DNA of 64,000 bases from contig JAHCMI010000036.1 in the NCBI GenBank assembly GCA_019192545.1, positions 1-64,000 of the forward strand, given 5' to 3'. Position numbers and translations under genes: made by a program. Source of the DNA: Rivularia sp. MS3. Its GTDB lineage: Bacteria; Cyanobacteriota; Cyanobacteriia; Cyanobacteriales; Nostocaceae. Of this stretch, positions 9,146 to 17,784 are shown piece after piece. A model generated the notes under the pieces. It was not told the origin of the DNA, did not search any database, and was given only the letters and a program-made list of their open reading frames with translations. Numbering within the stretch: the stretch's first letter is position 1; every line of letters begins with the position of its first letter.

Positions 9146-9667
9146 TTATGCTCTTTTCAACTGTAGTGCCTCTTCTAACGAGATAATTTCATCTCGGTGA
9201 GCAGTTACAGTAATTTCGGTATTTTGTTCGCTGTCGTTATCTTCAACCGTCAGCGACACATTTTCTACCCTTCCAGCCTTATTCCAGTAAAAAACACCGC
9301 TTATAGGGGATAGTAAGACTATCCCGTAAAGCAGAACACTTTGGCTAGAAAAAAGCAAAGATAAAACTAAAGATAGGCTCATAAAACCAACAGCGGCTAA
9401 AATAGTCAGAAATATGGCTAAAAACCAACTGGGTTTTACAAAGCCAGTCATAGTTACTTTATTTTGTTGCGGGTCTATCGCTGCCACTCGATAAGACCGC
9501 GCCCGAAAATACTCCTTTAATTGAGGCATTAAAGAGGCTTCCGGAAGTTGGGATACCAGTCGTGCTGTTTCTATTCGGTCTTTAGTAGAAGCCCTAATAA
9601 AGAAAATTAATCCGACCGACATTAATAAAGTTAGCAACAACGTGGATGGCAGAATAGCAGTATCCAT
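9146..9667 (-). CDS. Cofactor assembly of complex C subunit B (CCB2/CCB4-like)
   Basis: 173 residues. An N-terminal membrane segment (LPSTLLLTLLMSVGLIFFIRAS, ~6-27) is followed by 'TKDRIETARL', a soluble stretch, two further hydrophobic segments (~83-105 and ~112-128) and a soluble C-terminus. The start and the two-block membrane pattern match the cyanobacterial homologues of plant CCB2/CCB4, which help attach haem c(i) covalently to cytochrome b6 of the b6f complex. It would act in the thylakoid membrane. It lies 69 bp downstream of padR on the same strand, so the two are probably co-transcribed. The family call is from memory of the N-terminal pattern. Confidence 0.68.
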   Translation of the reverse strand: MDTAILPSTLLLTLLMSVGLIFFIRASTKDRIETARLVSQLPEASLMPQLKEYFRARSYRVAAIDPQQNKVTMTGFVKPSWFLAIFLTILAAVGFMSLSLVLSLLFSSQSVLLYGIVLLSPISGVFYWNKAGRVENVSLTVEDNDSEQNTEITVTAHRDEIISLEEALQLKRA

Positions 9668-9736
9668 AACGATTTTGTACTTCGGTAATTAGAGGAAACA
9701 ATTACCATTATTATTGGCTAAATTGTCCTCTTCAGA

Positions 9737-10084
9737 CTAAATTGTTCTCCGCTTTATGTATTCATGCCAAAGACGAGCTAAATCTTGGGCTTGAGTTTGC
9801 CATTCAGGGGAAACTTGGTACATCCGTCGGGGACGACCGCGTCCTTCAAGCTTCTTCCAATAGCCAGTAATTGCTTTCTGGTCTTCAAGAAACTTTATCG
9901 CACTGTATAGCACGGTATCCGAAAGTCGATAAGTTGGATATTCAGTCTCCAGCTTTTGGATTAACTCGGTGCCGTAAGATTCCCCTTGTTGCAAAACAGA
10001 CAAGATATAACAAACAGCTAGTTCCTGACAGAGGTAGGTTGGCGGAGGATTTTCAAAGAATTGATATATATCCTCAAGTTTCAT
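9737..10084 (-). CDS. PadR family transcriptional regulator
   Basis: 115 residues. Winged-helix DNA-binding domain at ~20-95: 'YILSVLQQGESYGTELIQKLE', recognition region 'RLSDTVLYSAIKFLEDQKAI', wing 'GRGRPRRMYQVSPEW'. This is the PadR signature (short C-terminal helix for dimerisation, ligand unknown). It is the first gene of a two-gene unit with the complex-C assembly gene, and its promoter region holds two near-identical dyads (10140-10183). PadR proteins commonly repress their own promoter, so self-regulation is plausible; the dyads also fit the NtcA consensus. Confidence 0.9.
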   Translation of the reverse strand: MKLEDIYQFFENPPPTYLCQELAVCYILSVLQQGESYGTELIQKLETEYPTYRLSDTVLYSAIKFLEDQKAITGYWKKLEGRGRPRRMYQVSPEWQTQAQDLARLWHEYIKRRTI

Positions 10085-10749
10085 GGTTAGTGAATGGCTA
10101 AAAAAATGCCTTAATGTTGAGCCTGTAATTTCTATAGAGAGTATATAGTGCTACTCCAGATATTGTAAGTATATAACGCTACTTAGGCTAATTTGCCTGC
10201 ATTATAAACACTACATTAAAGCACACGATTGTTACTCGCGGTACTGGCACACTAAAATGAGGTGCAGATTTGCCGCACCCCTACTCAAACTCGAAAAGTA
10301 GTGTTGTGAGGAGTTGCTTAACAGCGACAAGAATCGCTATCAATGTGTCAAGTGATGCCGAGCAGCTAAGAACTGCTTAAGCATAAAATGGCACTTAAGC
10401 AATTTTAAAGGTAAATTGCGAATTTTTTGTAAAACTTAACAAATACTTTTTTTACGAAGATTATCTCGTCACAATTCCTCTGTAAAAAAATAGGCATATG
10501 ACTCTAACCTTAGAAAAAGGGGCAGGGGCACTCCGAAAGATGTTTTTAGAAGTACGTCGGTAAATAATTTAACTTATATTTAGCTAGTGGAATCAGTTGT
10601 TTGGACGTAAAAATCTGCAAAATCCCACGCAGATTGTAAAAGTAACGTAAAGAATTTATGTACTTACAGTGTTATTAATGGCTGTCACTGGTAAATATAG
10701 TTGGTGCAATAATTTTGTAAGCGTAGCGCAAGCACAAATTTTTATAGAT
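10085..10749. other. Intergenic region between divergent padR and DUF3611 genes
   Basis: Holds the padR promoter dyads (10140-10183) and, near the other end, a small hairpin AATCTGC (10612-10618)/GCAGATT (10629-10635). Nothing else credible; the middle is AT-rich without an ORF. Confidence 0.5.
10140..10183 (-). promoter_or_regulatory. Twin GTA-N8-TAC dyads and promoter of padR
   Basis: AGTATATAGTGCTACT (10140-10155) and AGTATATAACGCTACT (10168-10183) are 14/16 identical, and each is a 4-8-4 dyad. On the minus strand TATACT (10145-10140) is a good -10, with TTACAA 17 bp upstream as -35. The upstream dyad ends 23 bp before that -10, the spacing expected of an NtcA-activated promoter. The downstream dyad overlaps the -10, as a repressor site would. 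Confidence 0.55.
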
Positions 10750-11316
10750 ATGGCAGAACAGTTCGACAATCCGTCAACATCATCCAAAATCCGTTCTATC
10801 GGACAGATTTTTCGTATTACAGGTTGGATTAGTTTTGTATTGCAACTGGTACTAGGTGTTGTCTCTAGTTTGCTGTTATTAGTTTTTTCAATTCGCCCAC
10901 CTGGTACTCCTTCGAGCAGTGCTGAAACCGGCTTTGGCGTATTTTTAGCTGTCTGTGGAATAGTCGCTTTAGGAATTAGTATTTATTTAGCATTTCGCTG
11001 TAAAAATATTGGTAGACAATTGCAATCTACCAATCCTAGTAACCGTCCTCGTAAACTAGAAACGGTAAAGACGTTACAGTTAGCTTTAACGGTGAATCTA
11101 GTCGGAATGCTGTTGACGTTATTAGGAGCGCAAGCCATTGTAGGTTCTTTAGTATTTAAAGCTGCGCGTCAAGTCGGTGTCGTCTCGTTTTCGAGCGCTA
11201 ATACATTCATTACCGCTCAAGATATGTTTGTCGTACAGGCAAATGCAAATACAATTACAGCCCATTTTGTTGGGCTTGCAGCGTCGATATGGTTGTTAAA
11301 TCGTATCACCAAGTGA
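10750..11316 (+). CDS. DUF3611 family membrane protein
   Basis: 188 residues from the ATG at 10750 (MAEQFDNPS), chosen because the homologues I remember start close to this point; an in-frame ATG at 10669 would add 27 residues without family resemblance. About four membrane segments: ~22-47 (ISFVLQLVLGVVSSLLLLVF), ~60-82, ~107-130 and ~165-183. A conserved 'FRITGWISFVLQ' start and 'RKLETVKTLQLALTVNLVGMLLTLLGAQAIVG' core are typical. Function unknown; restricted to cyanobacteria and chloroplast lineages as far as I know. No clear ribosome-binding site is visible. Confidence 0.75.
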   Translation: MAEQFDNPSTSSKIRSIGQIFRITGWISFVLQLVLGVVSSLLLLVFSIRPPGTPSSSAETGFGVFLAVCGIVALGISIYLAFRCKNIGRQLQSTNPSNRPRKLETVKTLQLALTVNLVGMLLTLLGAQAIVGSLVFKAARQVGVVSFSSANTFITAQDMFVVQANANTITAHFVGLAASIWLLNRITK

Positions 11317-11346
11317 GTGTAAAGGCGATACGATTTACAGGCTAAC
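11298..11346 (+). other. Inverted repeat straddling the DUF3611 stop codon
   Basis: AAATCGTATC (11298-11307) and GATACGATTT (11337-11346) are perfect ten-base complements on either side of the TGA at 11314-11316. There is no U-run, so it looks like a 3'-end stability or processing hairpin rather than a classical terminator. Confidence 0.6.
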
Positions 11347-11753
11347 AAAGGAAGCAAGAAGACTGGAGGAAGGAAACTTCTTGCTCACTGTTTCTTTTGT
11401 TCCCTATCTCGATCCGGAAATTTCTGGTGCCTTTTTTTTAATAAATCTTCGTAAAATAAAATTTAGAACTGATTGTACGACTGCCTTTACCTGTTTAGTT
11501 TCTAGCTCACGTCTTCTTGTTGTATTTGAGCGCTTGGGTGAAAAAAACAGAAAAACGTTCCACGATAAAGCATAGTGCTATCGCCCAAACTATAATTTTA
11601 TTGCACTGGAGTTAACTTTTAGAGTGTTGACTTCCTCGGCTTGTATTTTGTTGTAGCATCGAAAAAAAATTTTGCTATGAAGTCAACGCGAACACTACAA
11701 TATGTTTTGGTGTATTGGCTCAAATATATTAGATATTAAACTGAGAATCATCT
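11317..11753. other. Intergenic leader region of serS
   Basis: 437 bp. An ORF of 64 codons at 11381-11575 has no recognisable protein and I do not accept it. The region contains a nested inverted repeat (11626-11687) 67 bp before the serS start. Confidence 0.5.
11626..11687 (+). promoter_or_regulatory. Nested inverted repeat upstream of serS
   Basis: GTTGACTTC (11626-11634) pairs with GAAGTCAAC (11679-11687); inside it TAGCA pairs with TGCTA around an A/T-rich loop. It could form a two-tier stem in the serS leader or serve as a DNA-level operator. No known riboswitch or T-box features are seen. Confidence 0.45.
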
Positions 11754-13043
11754 GTGCTAGATATCAAGCAAATACGGGAAAATCCCCAATTAATTCTAGA
11801 AAGGTTGAAGAATCGAGGCGAGAATTACGATATTCAGCCAATTGTTGATTTAAATCAACGACAGCGCGATTTAGAGACAACCAGAAGTCAAATTCAAGCT
11901 CGCAGTAACGAGATTGGTAAGTTAGTCGGACAAAAAATTAAGTCTGGTACTAACCCTCAAGATGCAGAAATTAAAGAATTACGAGACGAAGGGAATTCTC
12001 TTAAAACAAAACTAAGCGAATTTGAACCTCAAGAAAAAGAAATTAAAGCCCAAATTGACCAAAGAGTGCTTGCACTTCCGAATTTGCCCAGCGAGTCTAC
12101 ACCTATTGGCAAGAGCGAAGAAGATAATGTCGAAGTGCGACGTTGGGGTGATGAATACTTACCTCAAAACAAGGGTATTATTCCTCATTGGGAAATCGGT
12201 GAAAAGTTAGGAATTCTTAACTTTGAACGAGCCGTAAAAGTTGCCCAGAGTCGTTTTGTTGCTTTGATTGGTGCTGGTGCGGCTTTAGAAAGAGCATTGA
12301 TTCAATTTATGCTCAATCGTCAAGTGGAAGCTGGCTATGTTGAAGTAGTGCCTCCGTTTTTGATTAATACTGACTCCTTGACAGCTACGGGACAATTGCC
12401 TAAATTCGCCGAAGATAGTTTTAAATGTGCTGAAGATGATTTATGGCTTTCCCCTACAGCAGAAGTTCCTTTAACAAATCTTTACCGTAATGAAATTCTA
12501 AGTACGGAAGATTTACCGATATATCACTGTGCTTATACTCCTTGTTTTCGTCGCGAAGCGGGAAGTTATGGACGCGATATGCGGGGATTAATTCGCTTGC
12601 ACCAATTTAATAAAGTTGAATTAGTAAAATTAGTTAGTCCAGAAACTTCTTTTGACGAACTGGAAAAATTACTTAATGATGCCGAAGCTATTTTGCAAGC
12701 TTTACAATTACCTTACCGAGTCATCGAACTTTGTACTGGTGATTTAGGATTTTCAGCCACAAAAACTTACGATATAGAAGTTTGGCTGCCTTCAAGCGGT
12801 AAGTATCGTGAAATTTCGAGTTGTTCTAATTGTGGGGACTTTCAAGCCAGAAGAGGTAATATTCGTTTCAAGGAAACCGGTAAAAAAGGAACCCAATTTG
12901 TTCATACCCTCAATGGTTCTGGATTAGCAGTAGGGCGAACTATGGCAGCTATTTTAGAAAACTACCAACAACCCGACGGTACCCTGCACGTTCCACAAGT
13001 TTTACAGCCTTATTTAGGTGGTAAGGAAATTTTAGAAGTTTAG
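11754..13043 (+). CDS. serS: Seryl-tRNA synthetase
   Basis: 429 residues, usual family length, GTG start giving the canonical [22 protein letters not shown]. Residues 1-110 form the antiparallel coiled-coil arm that binds the long variable arm of tRNA-Ser; ~175-425 form the class II catalytic core with motif 2 '[22 protein letters not shown]', '[15 protein letters not shown]' and motif 3 '[18 protein letters not shown]'. It charges tRNA-Ser in the cytoplasm. It is followed on the same strand by rseP (163 bp gap), nth and rpsN, an arrangement I recall from other cyanobacteria. Confidence 0.97.
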   Translation: MLDIKQIRENPQLILERLKNRGENYDIQPIVDLNQRQRDLETTRSQIQARSNEIGKLVGQKIKSGTNPQDAEIKELRDEGNSLKTKLSEFEPQEKEIKAQIDQRVLALPNLPSESTPIGKSEEDNVEVRRWGDEYLPQNKGIIPHWEIGEKLGILNFERAVKVAQSRFVALIGAGAALERALIQFMLNRQVEAGYVEVVPPFLINTDSLTATGQLPKFAEDSFKCAEDDLWLSPTAEVPLTNLYRNEILSTEDLPIYHCAYTPCFRREAGSYGRDMRGLIRLHQFNKVELVKLVSPETSFDELEKLLNDAEAILQALQLPYRVIELCTGDLGFSATKTYDIEVWLPSSGKYREISSCSNCGDFQARRGNIRFKETGKKGTQFVHTLNGSGLAVGRTMAAILENYQQPDGTLHVPQVLQPYLGGKEILEV

Positions 13044-13206
13044 GTAATGAGTAGTTGGTAATAGGCAATGGGTAATGAATAAGTGCGAGCAAAAAGACGA
13101 ACTTTTTTCCATGCTAATTTCTAATTCACAATGCCCAACGCCCAATGCCCTCATCTCCACTTTAAAATAAAGAAATGTATAGTTTAAATAAATTCACAAA
13201 TTTTCT
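13044..13206. repeat. Degenerate short-repeat tract between serS and rseP
   Basis: Contains GGTAAT/GGCAATGGGTAATG units followed by an oppositely oriented run (ATGCCCAACGCCCAATGCCC). This is typical of low-copy dispersed cyanobacterial repeats. It probably forms a loose stem after serS. Confidence 0.45.
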
Positions 13207-14292
13207 ATGTCAGTTTTAGCGGCGATCGCAGTGTTGGCTGTATTAATTTTTGTTCATGAGCTAGGACATTTTCTTGCAGCAAGAACTCAAGGTATTCATG
13301 TTAATCGTTTTTCTCTGGGTTTTGGCCCGGTACTTTTAAAGTATCAAGGCTCCGAAACAGAGTATGCGGTACGTGCTTTTCCATTGGGTGGTTTTGTTGG
13401 GTTTCCGGATGACGATCCTGATAGTAAGATTGAACCAGATGACCCGAATTTACTGCGTAACCGTCCTATCTTAGATAGAGCGATTGTAATTAGCGCTGGG
13501 GTAATCGCAAACTTAATTTTTGCTTATTTTCTGCTGGTTTCTCAGGTTGGTTTTGTAGGAATACCGCAAGCTACTCAACCAGGAGTTTTAATTAAAGAAC
13601 TTGCTCCACAAGTAAGTAAAGCTGCTGAGTCTGCTGGAATTAAACCCGGAGATGTAATTCTTGCCGCAGAAGGTACGGAGTTTGGTAAATCGCTCCAAGG
13701 GATAGAACAGTTAAGGGACATTATCAAAAATCATCCAGGGGAACCAATTGAACTGCTTATCAATAGAGGAAATAAAAATATCAATTTACCGGTAGTTCCC
13801 GAAGCTAAATCTGGTGGTGGAAGTATCGGCGTTAGTTTATCTCCCAACGGCAAGGTAGAACGTCGTGCGGCTAAAGGTATTGTAGAAGCGTTTAGCGTTG
13901 GCGCAACTGAGTTTCAAAATATTATTTCCCAAACAGTTCAAGGTTTTGGTAAATTAGTCACGAATTTTGGAGAAACAGCAGGCCAAGTAGCCGGGCCGGT
14001 TAAAATCGTTAAAATTGGGGCCAATATCGCTCAAAACGATACAGGTAGTTTATTCTTTTTCGCAGCATTAATTAGTATTAACTTGGCTTTCATCAATATT
14101 TTGCCTTTACCTGCTTTAGATGGAGGGCAACTCGCTTTTCTGTTAATTGAAGGAGTACGCGGTAAACCTTTACCGAATCGCATCCAAGAAGGTGTAATGC
14201 AAACTGGTTTAGTGCTACTTTTAGGATTAGGGATTCTAATATTAGTTAAGGAAACCAGTCAGTTGGAATGGGTGCAAAAGTTGTTCGGGTGA
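13207..14292 (+). CDS. rseP: RIP metalloprotease RseP (site-2 protease)
   Basis: 361 residues. Membrane segment 1 contains the zinc-binding HELGH (residues 17-21); segment 2 is at ~95-115; a PDZ domain (~125-195: 'GIKPGDVILAAEGTEF') lies between; membrane segments follow at ~280-300 with the third-ligand motif 'NILPLPALDGGQ' and at ~335-355. It cleaves membrane-embedded substrates such as anti-sigma factors. It is in an apparent operon with serS upstream and nth downstream, whose start overlaps its last codons. Confidence 0.95.
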   Translation: MSVLAAIAVLAVLIFVHELGHFLAARTQGIHVNRFSLGFGPVLLKYQGSETEYAVRAFPLGGFVGFPDDDPDSKIEPDDPNLLRNRPILDRAIVISAGVIANLIFAYFLLVSQVGFVGIPQATQPGVLIKELAPQVSKAAESAGIKPGDVILAAEGTEFGKSLQGIEQLRDIIKNHPGEPIELLINRGNKNINLPVVPEAKSGGGSIGVSLSPNGKVERRAAKGIVEAFSVGATEFQNIISQTVQGFGKLVTNFGETAGQVAGPVKIVKIGANIAQNDTGSLFFFAALISINLAFINILPLPALDGGQLAFLLIEGVRGKPLPNRIQEGVMQTGLVLLLGLGILILVKETSQLEWVQKLFG

Positions 14293-14990
14293 ATACTAAT
14301 CGTAAAAGCAAAAGTAAAAAACAGCAGGCGCACTGTATTTTGGTGCGCCTCAAGCGTTTGTATCCAGATGCAACTTGTTCTTTGACTTATTCCACGCCGG
14401 TACAGTTACTGGTGGCAACAATTCTTTCTGCTCAATGTACTGACGAAAGAGTAAATAAAGTAACGCCCCTATTATTTCGTCAATTCCCCGATGCGGAAAG
14501 TTTGGGGAATGCACCAATAGAAGAACTTGAAACTTTGGTGCGCTCTACAGGATTTTATCGCAATAAAGCCAAGAATATTAAAGCCGCTACTCAGATGATA
14601 GTTAGAGATTTCGACGGTAAAGTTCCTCGAACAATGGAACAGCTATTGCGGCTCCCTGGAGTAGCGCGGAAAACAGCAAATGTTGTTATGGCTCATGCTT
14701 TTGGTATTAATGCTGGAGTCACGGTTGATACTCATGTCAATCGTCTGAGTCAAAGATTGGGTTTGACAAAGCATGAAGACGCGGTTCGCATTGAAAGAGA
14801 TTTAATGAAATTATTACCGCAGGCTGATTGGGAAAATTGGTCTATTCGGTTGATTTATCATGGTAGAGCCGTATGTAAAGCCCGTAATCCTGCTTGCGAG
14901 CAATGTCAATTAGCGGATTTATGTCCAACTGCACCAAAAATTTCTCCTCAAAATGCAAATATTGATGTCATAAGTAGTGCAGTTCGGTAG
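14268..14990 (+). CDS. nth: Endonuclease III (DNA glycosylase/AP lyase)
   Basis: 240 residues. Helix-hairpin-helix 'LPGVARKTANVV' carries the catalytic Lys, and the catalytic Asp is in 'VDTHVNRL'. The 4Fe-4S ligands are in C-x6-C-x2-C-x5-C (CKARNPACEQCQLADLC). It removes oxidised pyrimidines and nicks the abasic site. The ATG at 14268 overlaps rseP by 25 bp; an in-frame GTG at 14289 forms a GTGA overlap with the rseP stop and is an equally good or better start (233 residues). Either way translation is probably coupled to rseP. Confidence 0.95.
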   Translation: MGAKVVRVNTNRKSKSKKQQAHCILVRLKRLYPDATCSLTYSTPVQLLVATILSAQCTDERVNKVTPLLFRQFPDAESLGNAPIEELETLVRSTGFYRNKAKNIKAATQMIVRDFDGKVPRTMEQLLRLPGVARKTANVVMAHAFGINAGVTVDTHVNRLSQRLGLTKHEDAVRIERDLMKLLPQADWENWSIRLIYHGRAVCKARNPACEQCQLADLCPTAPKISPQNANIDVISSAVR

Positions 14991-15034
14991 AATGGGGAAT
15001 GCTGTTCAAAATTATTCATTGAGTTAAGAATTTT

Positions 15035-15337
15035 ATGGCTAAAAAAGCAATGGTTGAGCGTGAGAAAAAACGCGCCAAGATGGTAGACAAGTATTGGGAT
15101 AAGCGTCAAGATTTGTTGGAAGAGTTTAGACAAGCACAAGACCCCTTAGAAAAGTTAGAAATTCATCGCAAAATTCAGCGTTTACCTCGTAACAGCGCTC
15201 CAAGCCGCCGTATGAACCGCTGCTGGGCTACCGGTCGTCCCCGCGCTGTCTACCGCGATTTTGGATTATGCCGTAATGTTTTACGTGATTGGGCACACAA
15301 AGGCTTATTACCTGGAGTTGTTAAGTCTAGTTGGTAG
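15035..15337 (+). CDS. rpsN: 30S ribosomal protein S14 (zinc-free, long form)
   Basis: 100 residues starting [13 protein letters not shown], with '[31 protein letters not shown]' and the '[11 protein letters not shown]' C-terminus. It lacks the paired CxxC motifs, so it is the zinc-independent type. It binds 16S rRNA in the small-subunit head. It is 44 bp downstream of nth, outside any ribosomal-protein operon, as in other cyanobacteria. Confidence 0.97.
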   Translation: MAKKAMVEREKKRAKMVDKYWDKRQDLLEEFRQAQDPLEKLEIHRKIQRLPRNSAPSRRMNRCWATGRPRAVYRDFGLCRNVLRDWAHKGLLPGVVKSSW

Positions 15338-15348
15338 ATAATTAAGCT

Positions 15349-15546
15349 AGGAGTTAGGAGTTAGGAGTTAGGAATTAATTGATAAGTGCTAATTTGTGTG
15401 AGTTAAACAAACCAAGGATATATCAAGCATTATTTTTGTCATTCGACAGTCAAAATTAATATCCAAGGAATTTTTACAACTAAAATAAAAGGTTTTAGTT
15501 AACCTCGATTAAATCCAGATTAGCTAAAACTCATAACTCCTAACTC
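15349..15546. repeat. Inverted pair of heptameric GTTAGGA repeats after rpsN
   Basis: A GTTAGGA-type array (15349-15377) is followed ~160 bp later by the reverse-oriented TAACTCCTAACTC (15534-15546), which complements 15351-15363 perfectly over 13 bases. It sits between convergent rpsN and the 15558 gene. It may act as a long-range 3' hairpin. Confidence 0.7.
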
Positions 15547-15557
15547 TTCACTTATAT

Positions 15558-15887
15558 TTACTGTCCGCAACATTTATCAATTCCCAAACTTTCCAAAAGT
15601 ATGTCGCCCACAGCGTTCGCAATTGCAAACTCTCCATAAAAACTTTTGGAAAAATCAAAAGCCTGCATTTCTGTAACAATAGCAAGTACGAGTTCTCCTA
15701 AATCATTTTCCCCTTCCATGCGCTGTCTGACGAAAATTTGTGCCGCACGTTCGGCTATATTTTGATTAATCTTTTCTGGAATAAATTCTTCGTCCAAGAA
15801 AGAATGTAAGCGCTGTTGCAACCATTTTCCTTCTTGTTGGGGATTTTCCGCCGGTGGTAAAGTTATGGGTGGAATTGGTTTAGTCAT
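15558..15887 (-). CDS. Conserved cyanobacterial protein of unknown function
   Basis: 109 residues, soluble, mostly helical. Visible features: a Pro-rich start (TKPIPPITLPPAENP), 'EGKWLQQRLHSFLDEEFIPEKINQNIAERAAQIFVRQRMEGENDLGELVLAIVTEMQAFDFSKSF', and a CCGQ end with two adjacent cysteines. I have the impression that related proteins exist in cyanobacteria and chloroplasts (EGxWLQ...FLDEE...RQRxEG), but I cannot name a family with confidence. It is convergent with rpsN and divergent from aat. Confidence 0.65.
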   Translation of the reverse strand: MTKPIPPITLPPAENPQQEGKWLQQRLHSFLDEEFIPEKINQNIAERAAQIFVRQRMEGENDLGELVLAIVTEMQAFDFSKSFYGEFAIANAVGDILLESLGIDKCCGQ

Positions 15888-15993
15888 TTTCTTATTTTAT
15901 TTATTTAAATCGTATTAGGAAGGCACAACCCTCAACATCAAACCGAGAATTTGCTCTTTATATACGAATACTGCTAACCCGAAAGTAAATTGT

Positions 15994-16569
15994 ATGCAAT
16001 ATAATATCGCCGCTATCATCCAAGGGTACTCTAATGGTTATTTTCTCATGGCTGATGAAAATAATCACTTAGAATGGTATGGCAGTTGCGATCGCACTTT
16101 AATTCCTTTAGATGAAAGATTCCGTTTCCCCAAGTCTTTGAGGAGAGTTCTCAATCAAAATCGATTTTCTACTGCAATTAACCGAGATTTTACGGCAGTT
16201 GTTGATGGATGTGCAAACCGAGACTCTACCTGGATATCTGATGAATTAAAAGATATTTACTATGCTCTTAACCAAAGTGGTTGGGCTTATAGTTTTGAAA
16301 CTTGGCAAGGCAATGAACTTGCTGGAGGCATTTTAGGTATTGTTATTGGTGGTGCTTTCATCGGCGAGTCAATGTTTTTTCGCATCACTGAAGGTTCCAA
16401 AGTCGCTATGGTAAAGTTAGTTGAAAGATTGCGTAAACAAAATTTCGTTTTATTTGACGCTCAAATGATGAATCCCCATTTAGAACGCTTTGGTGCCTAT
16501 CGTATTAATGATGAAGAGTATCAAATTTTATTAAATAAAGCTTTACAGTCTAACTGCTCTTTTATTTAA
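15994..16569 (+). CDS. aat: Leucyl/phenylalanyl-tRNA--protein transferase
   Basis: 191 residues. Core motifs of the family: 'GGILGIVIGGAFIGESMFF' (acyl-transferase GNAT-like core) and 'FDAQMMNPHLERFGA'. It transfers Leu or Phe from tRNA to N-terminal Arg/Lys of proteins, marking them for ClpS/ClpAP degradation. Shorter than the E. coli enzyme (234) because the N-terminal domain is reduced; this seems usual for cyanobacterial members. Divergent from the 15558 gene, 106 bp apart, so the two promoters share that spacer. Confidence 0.9.
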   Translation: MQYNIAAIIQGYSNGYFLMADENNHLEWYGSCDRTLIPLDERFRFPKSLRRVLNQNRFSTAINRDFTAVVDGCANRDSTWISDELKDIYYALNQSGWAYSFETWQGNELAGGILGIVIGGAFIGESMFFRITEGSKVAMVKLVERLRKQNFVLFDAQMMNPHLERFGAYRINDEEYQILLNKALQSNCSFI

Positions 16570-16893
16570 ACAACTTATTTAAATCTAGAATATTAATACT
16601 CACAAATCATTTTTTTATTTCAAGTTTCAATTACAAAACTAAAAACTAAAAACATTAATTTAAAAAATTATTTTATCTATAGTTAGGCAATAATATGATA
16701 TGTTTATTAATACGATTATAAAATAATGGGAATATGTGTTATTTTAAAAATTTAGCTTATATTCCCATTATATAAGTGTACCAAAGAAGCACCTTTTTTC
16801 TACAATCGAAGCAATTTATTTTTCTTGAATCAAATTTATAAATCAAATATTTAAATCAAATAACAATAAGTCAAAAACAGAATTTCACTTAAT
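16570..16893. other. Convergent intergenic region with a strong hairpin
   Basis: 324 bp, very AT-rich. It holds the 13-bp perfect stem at 16723-16771; I see no gene. Confidence 0.6.
16723..16771. terminator. 13-bp inverted repeat between convergent genes
   Basis: ATAATGGGAATAT (16723-16735) and ATATTCCCATTAT (16759-16771) are perfect complements with a 23-base loop. The position between the 3' ends of aat and the DUF3598 gene fits a shared transcription end, although the loop is long and U-runs are weak. Confidence 0.55.
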
Positions 16894-17688
16894 CTAACTT
16901 TTTCTTTCCGTAACCAAAGTTAAACTAATCCATTCCCCCTTATCGTTATAGCTGCGAATCATTCGCTGACGTAAATTCGGGTTAATTAACCAAGCAACTT
17001 CTAGAAATAAAGGTTTGCGTAACTGAGCTTGAAGGGGAGAAGCAACCGAAGCACCATCGGCAAGCAGTAAAACCTGCACCTGATTTTGTTCAAAAAGTAG
17101 AAGAGAGTTTTTGATAGTAGCGACAGAAGTGATAGTACGATTAGCAAAACTAAGACTTTGAACTAATTTATCATTATCAAGGCGTAAATCCATGTGAGTT
17201 GAATAAATATCAGGCTGTTGAAAATCGGGATAGATAGTTATAGCTTCACCAATCCACTCACCTAAAAGAGCATCAACAGTTAAAACAGGGCGTTGCTCCA
17301 GTTGAGTTTGAGCAAGACATTCTCGAATTAAAGTGAAAGTATCTAACTTGAGATTTTTATCAAAAAGCTGTACCAAACGTAAACGGCGATCGCCATAAAT
17401 AAATCCAAATTCAGCTCCAAATTCAGAAAATGGCGCTAATTGAATAGAGCCTTGGGAAAAAGCACCATTTTCAAAAAACATGATTCCTTTTCCCAAAGAA
17501 CTATACTCTAGAACTTTTTCATTTTCTCCCAAACGAATTGTTTGACGAATAGTTTGGTTATTATTTAAACCTTCTAAAGACACAACGCTTTTAGTGTCTT
17601 CTAATATTTCACCAAGGGAAGATAAGCGAGTAAAAGAGCCTTCCCACTCGCCAAGATTTTTTAGTAAAGCATTCCATTGCGAACTCAT
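16894..17688 (-). CDS. DUF3598 family protein (lipocalin-like)
   Basis: 264 residues, no signal peptide. It starts 'SQWNALLKNLGEWEGSFTRLSSLGE' and has a second similar half beginning 'LLGEWIGEAITIYPDF' (~142), i.e. two tandem beta-barrel-like repeats each opening with a G-E-W motif. This matches cyanobacterial DUF3598, related to small lipocalin-like families that include phycobilin lyases; a ligand-binding role is an inference. It lies 96 bp downstream of ftsX on the same strand and may be in the same transcript. Confidence 0.75.
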   Translation of the reverse strand: MSSQWNALLKNLGEWEGSFTRLSSLGEILEDTKSVVSLEGLNNNQTIRQTIRLGENEKVLEYSSLGKGIMFFENGAFSQGSIQLAPFSEFGAEFGFIYGDRRLRLVQLFDKNLKLDTFTLIRECLAQTQLEQRPVLTVDALLGEWIGEAITIYPDFQQPDIYSTHMDLRLDNDKLVQSLSFANRTITSVATIKNSLLLFEQNQVQVLLLADGASVASPLQAQLRKPLFLEVAWLINPNLRQRMIRSYNDKGEWISLTLVTERKS

Positions 17689-17784
17689 AAGTTAGTCAAC
17701 TTGTTTTTTACAAATTTTGAATTTATGGGATTACGGAATAAAGTTAGGATATTAAACCTTTGACCTTAAACCTTTAACCCTTTC

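Noticed and set aside
11381-11575. 64-codon plus-strand ORF upstream of serS
   Set aside because: No recognisable protein pattern and no clear independent signal; treated as leader DNA.
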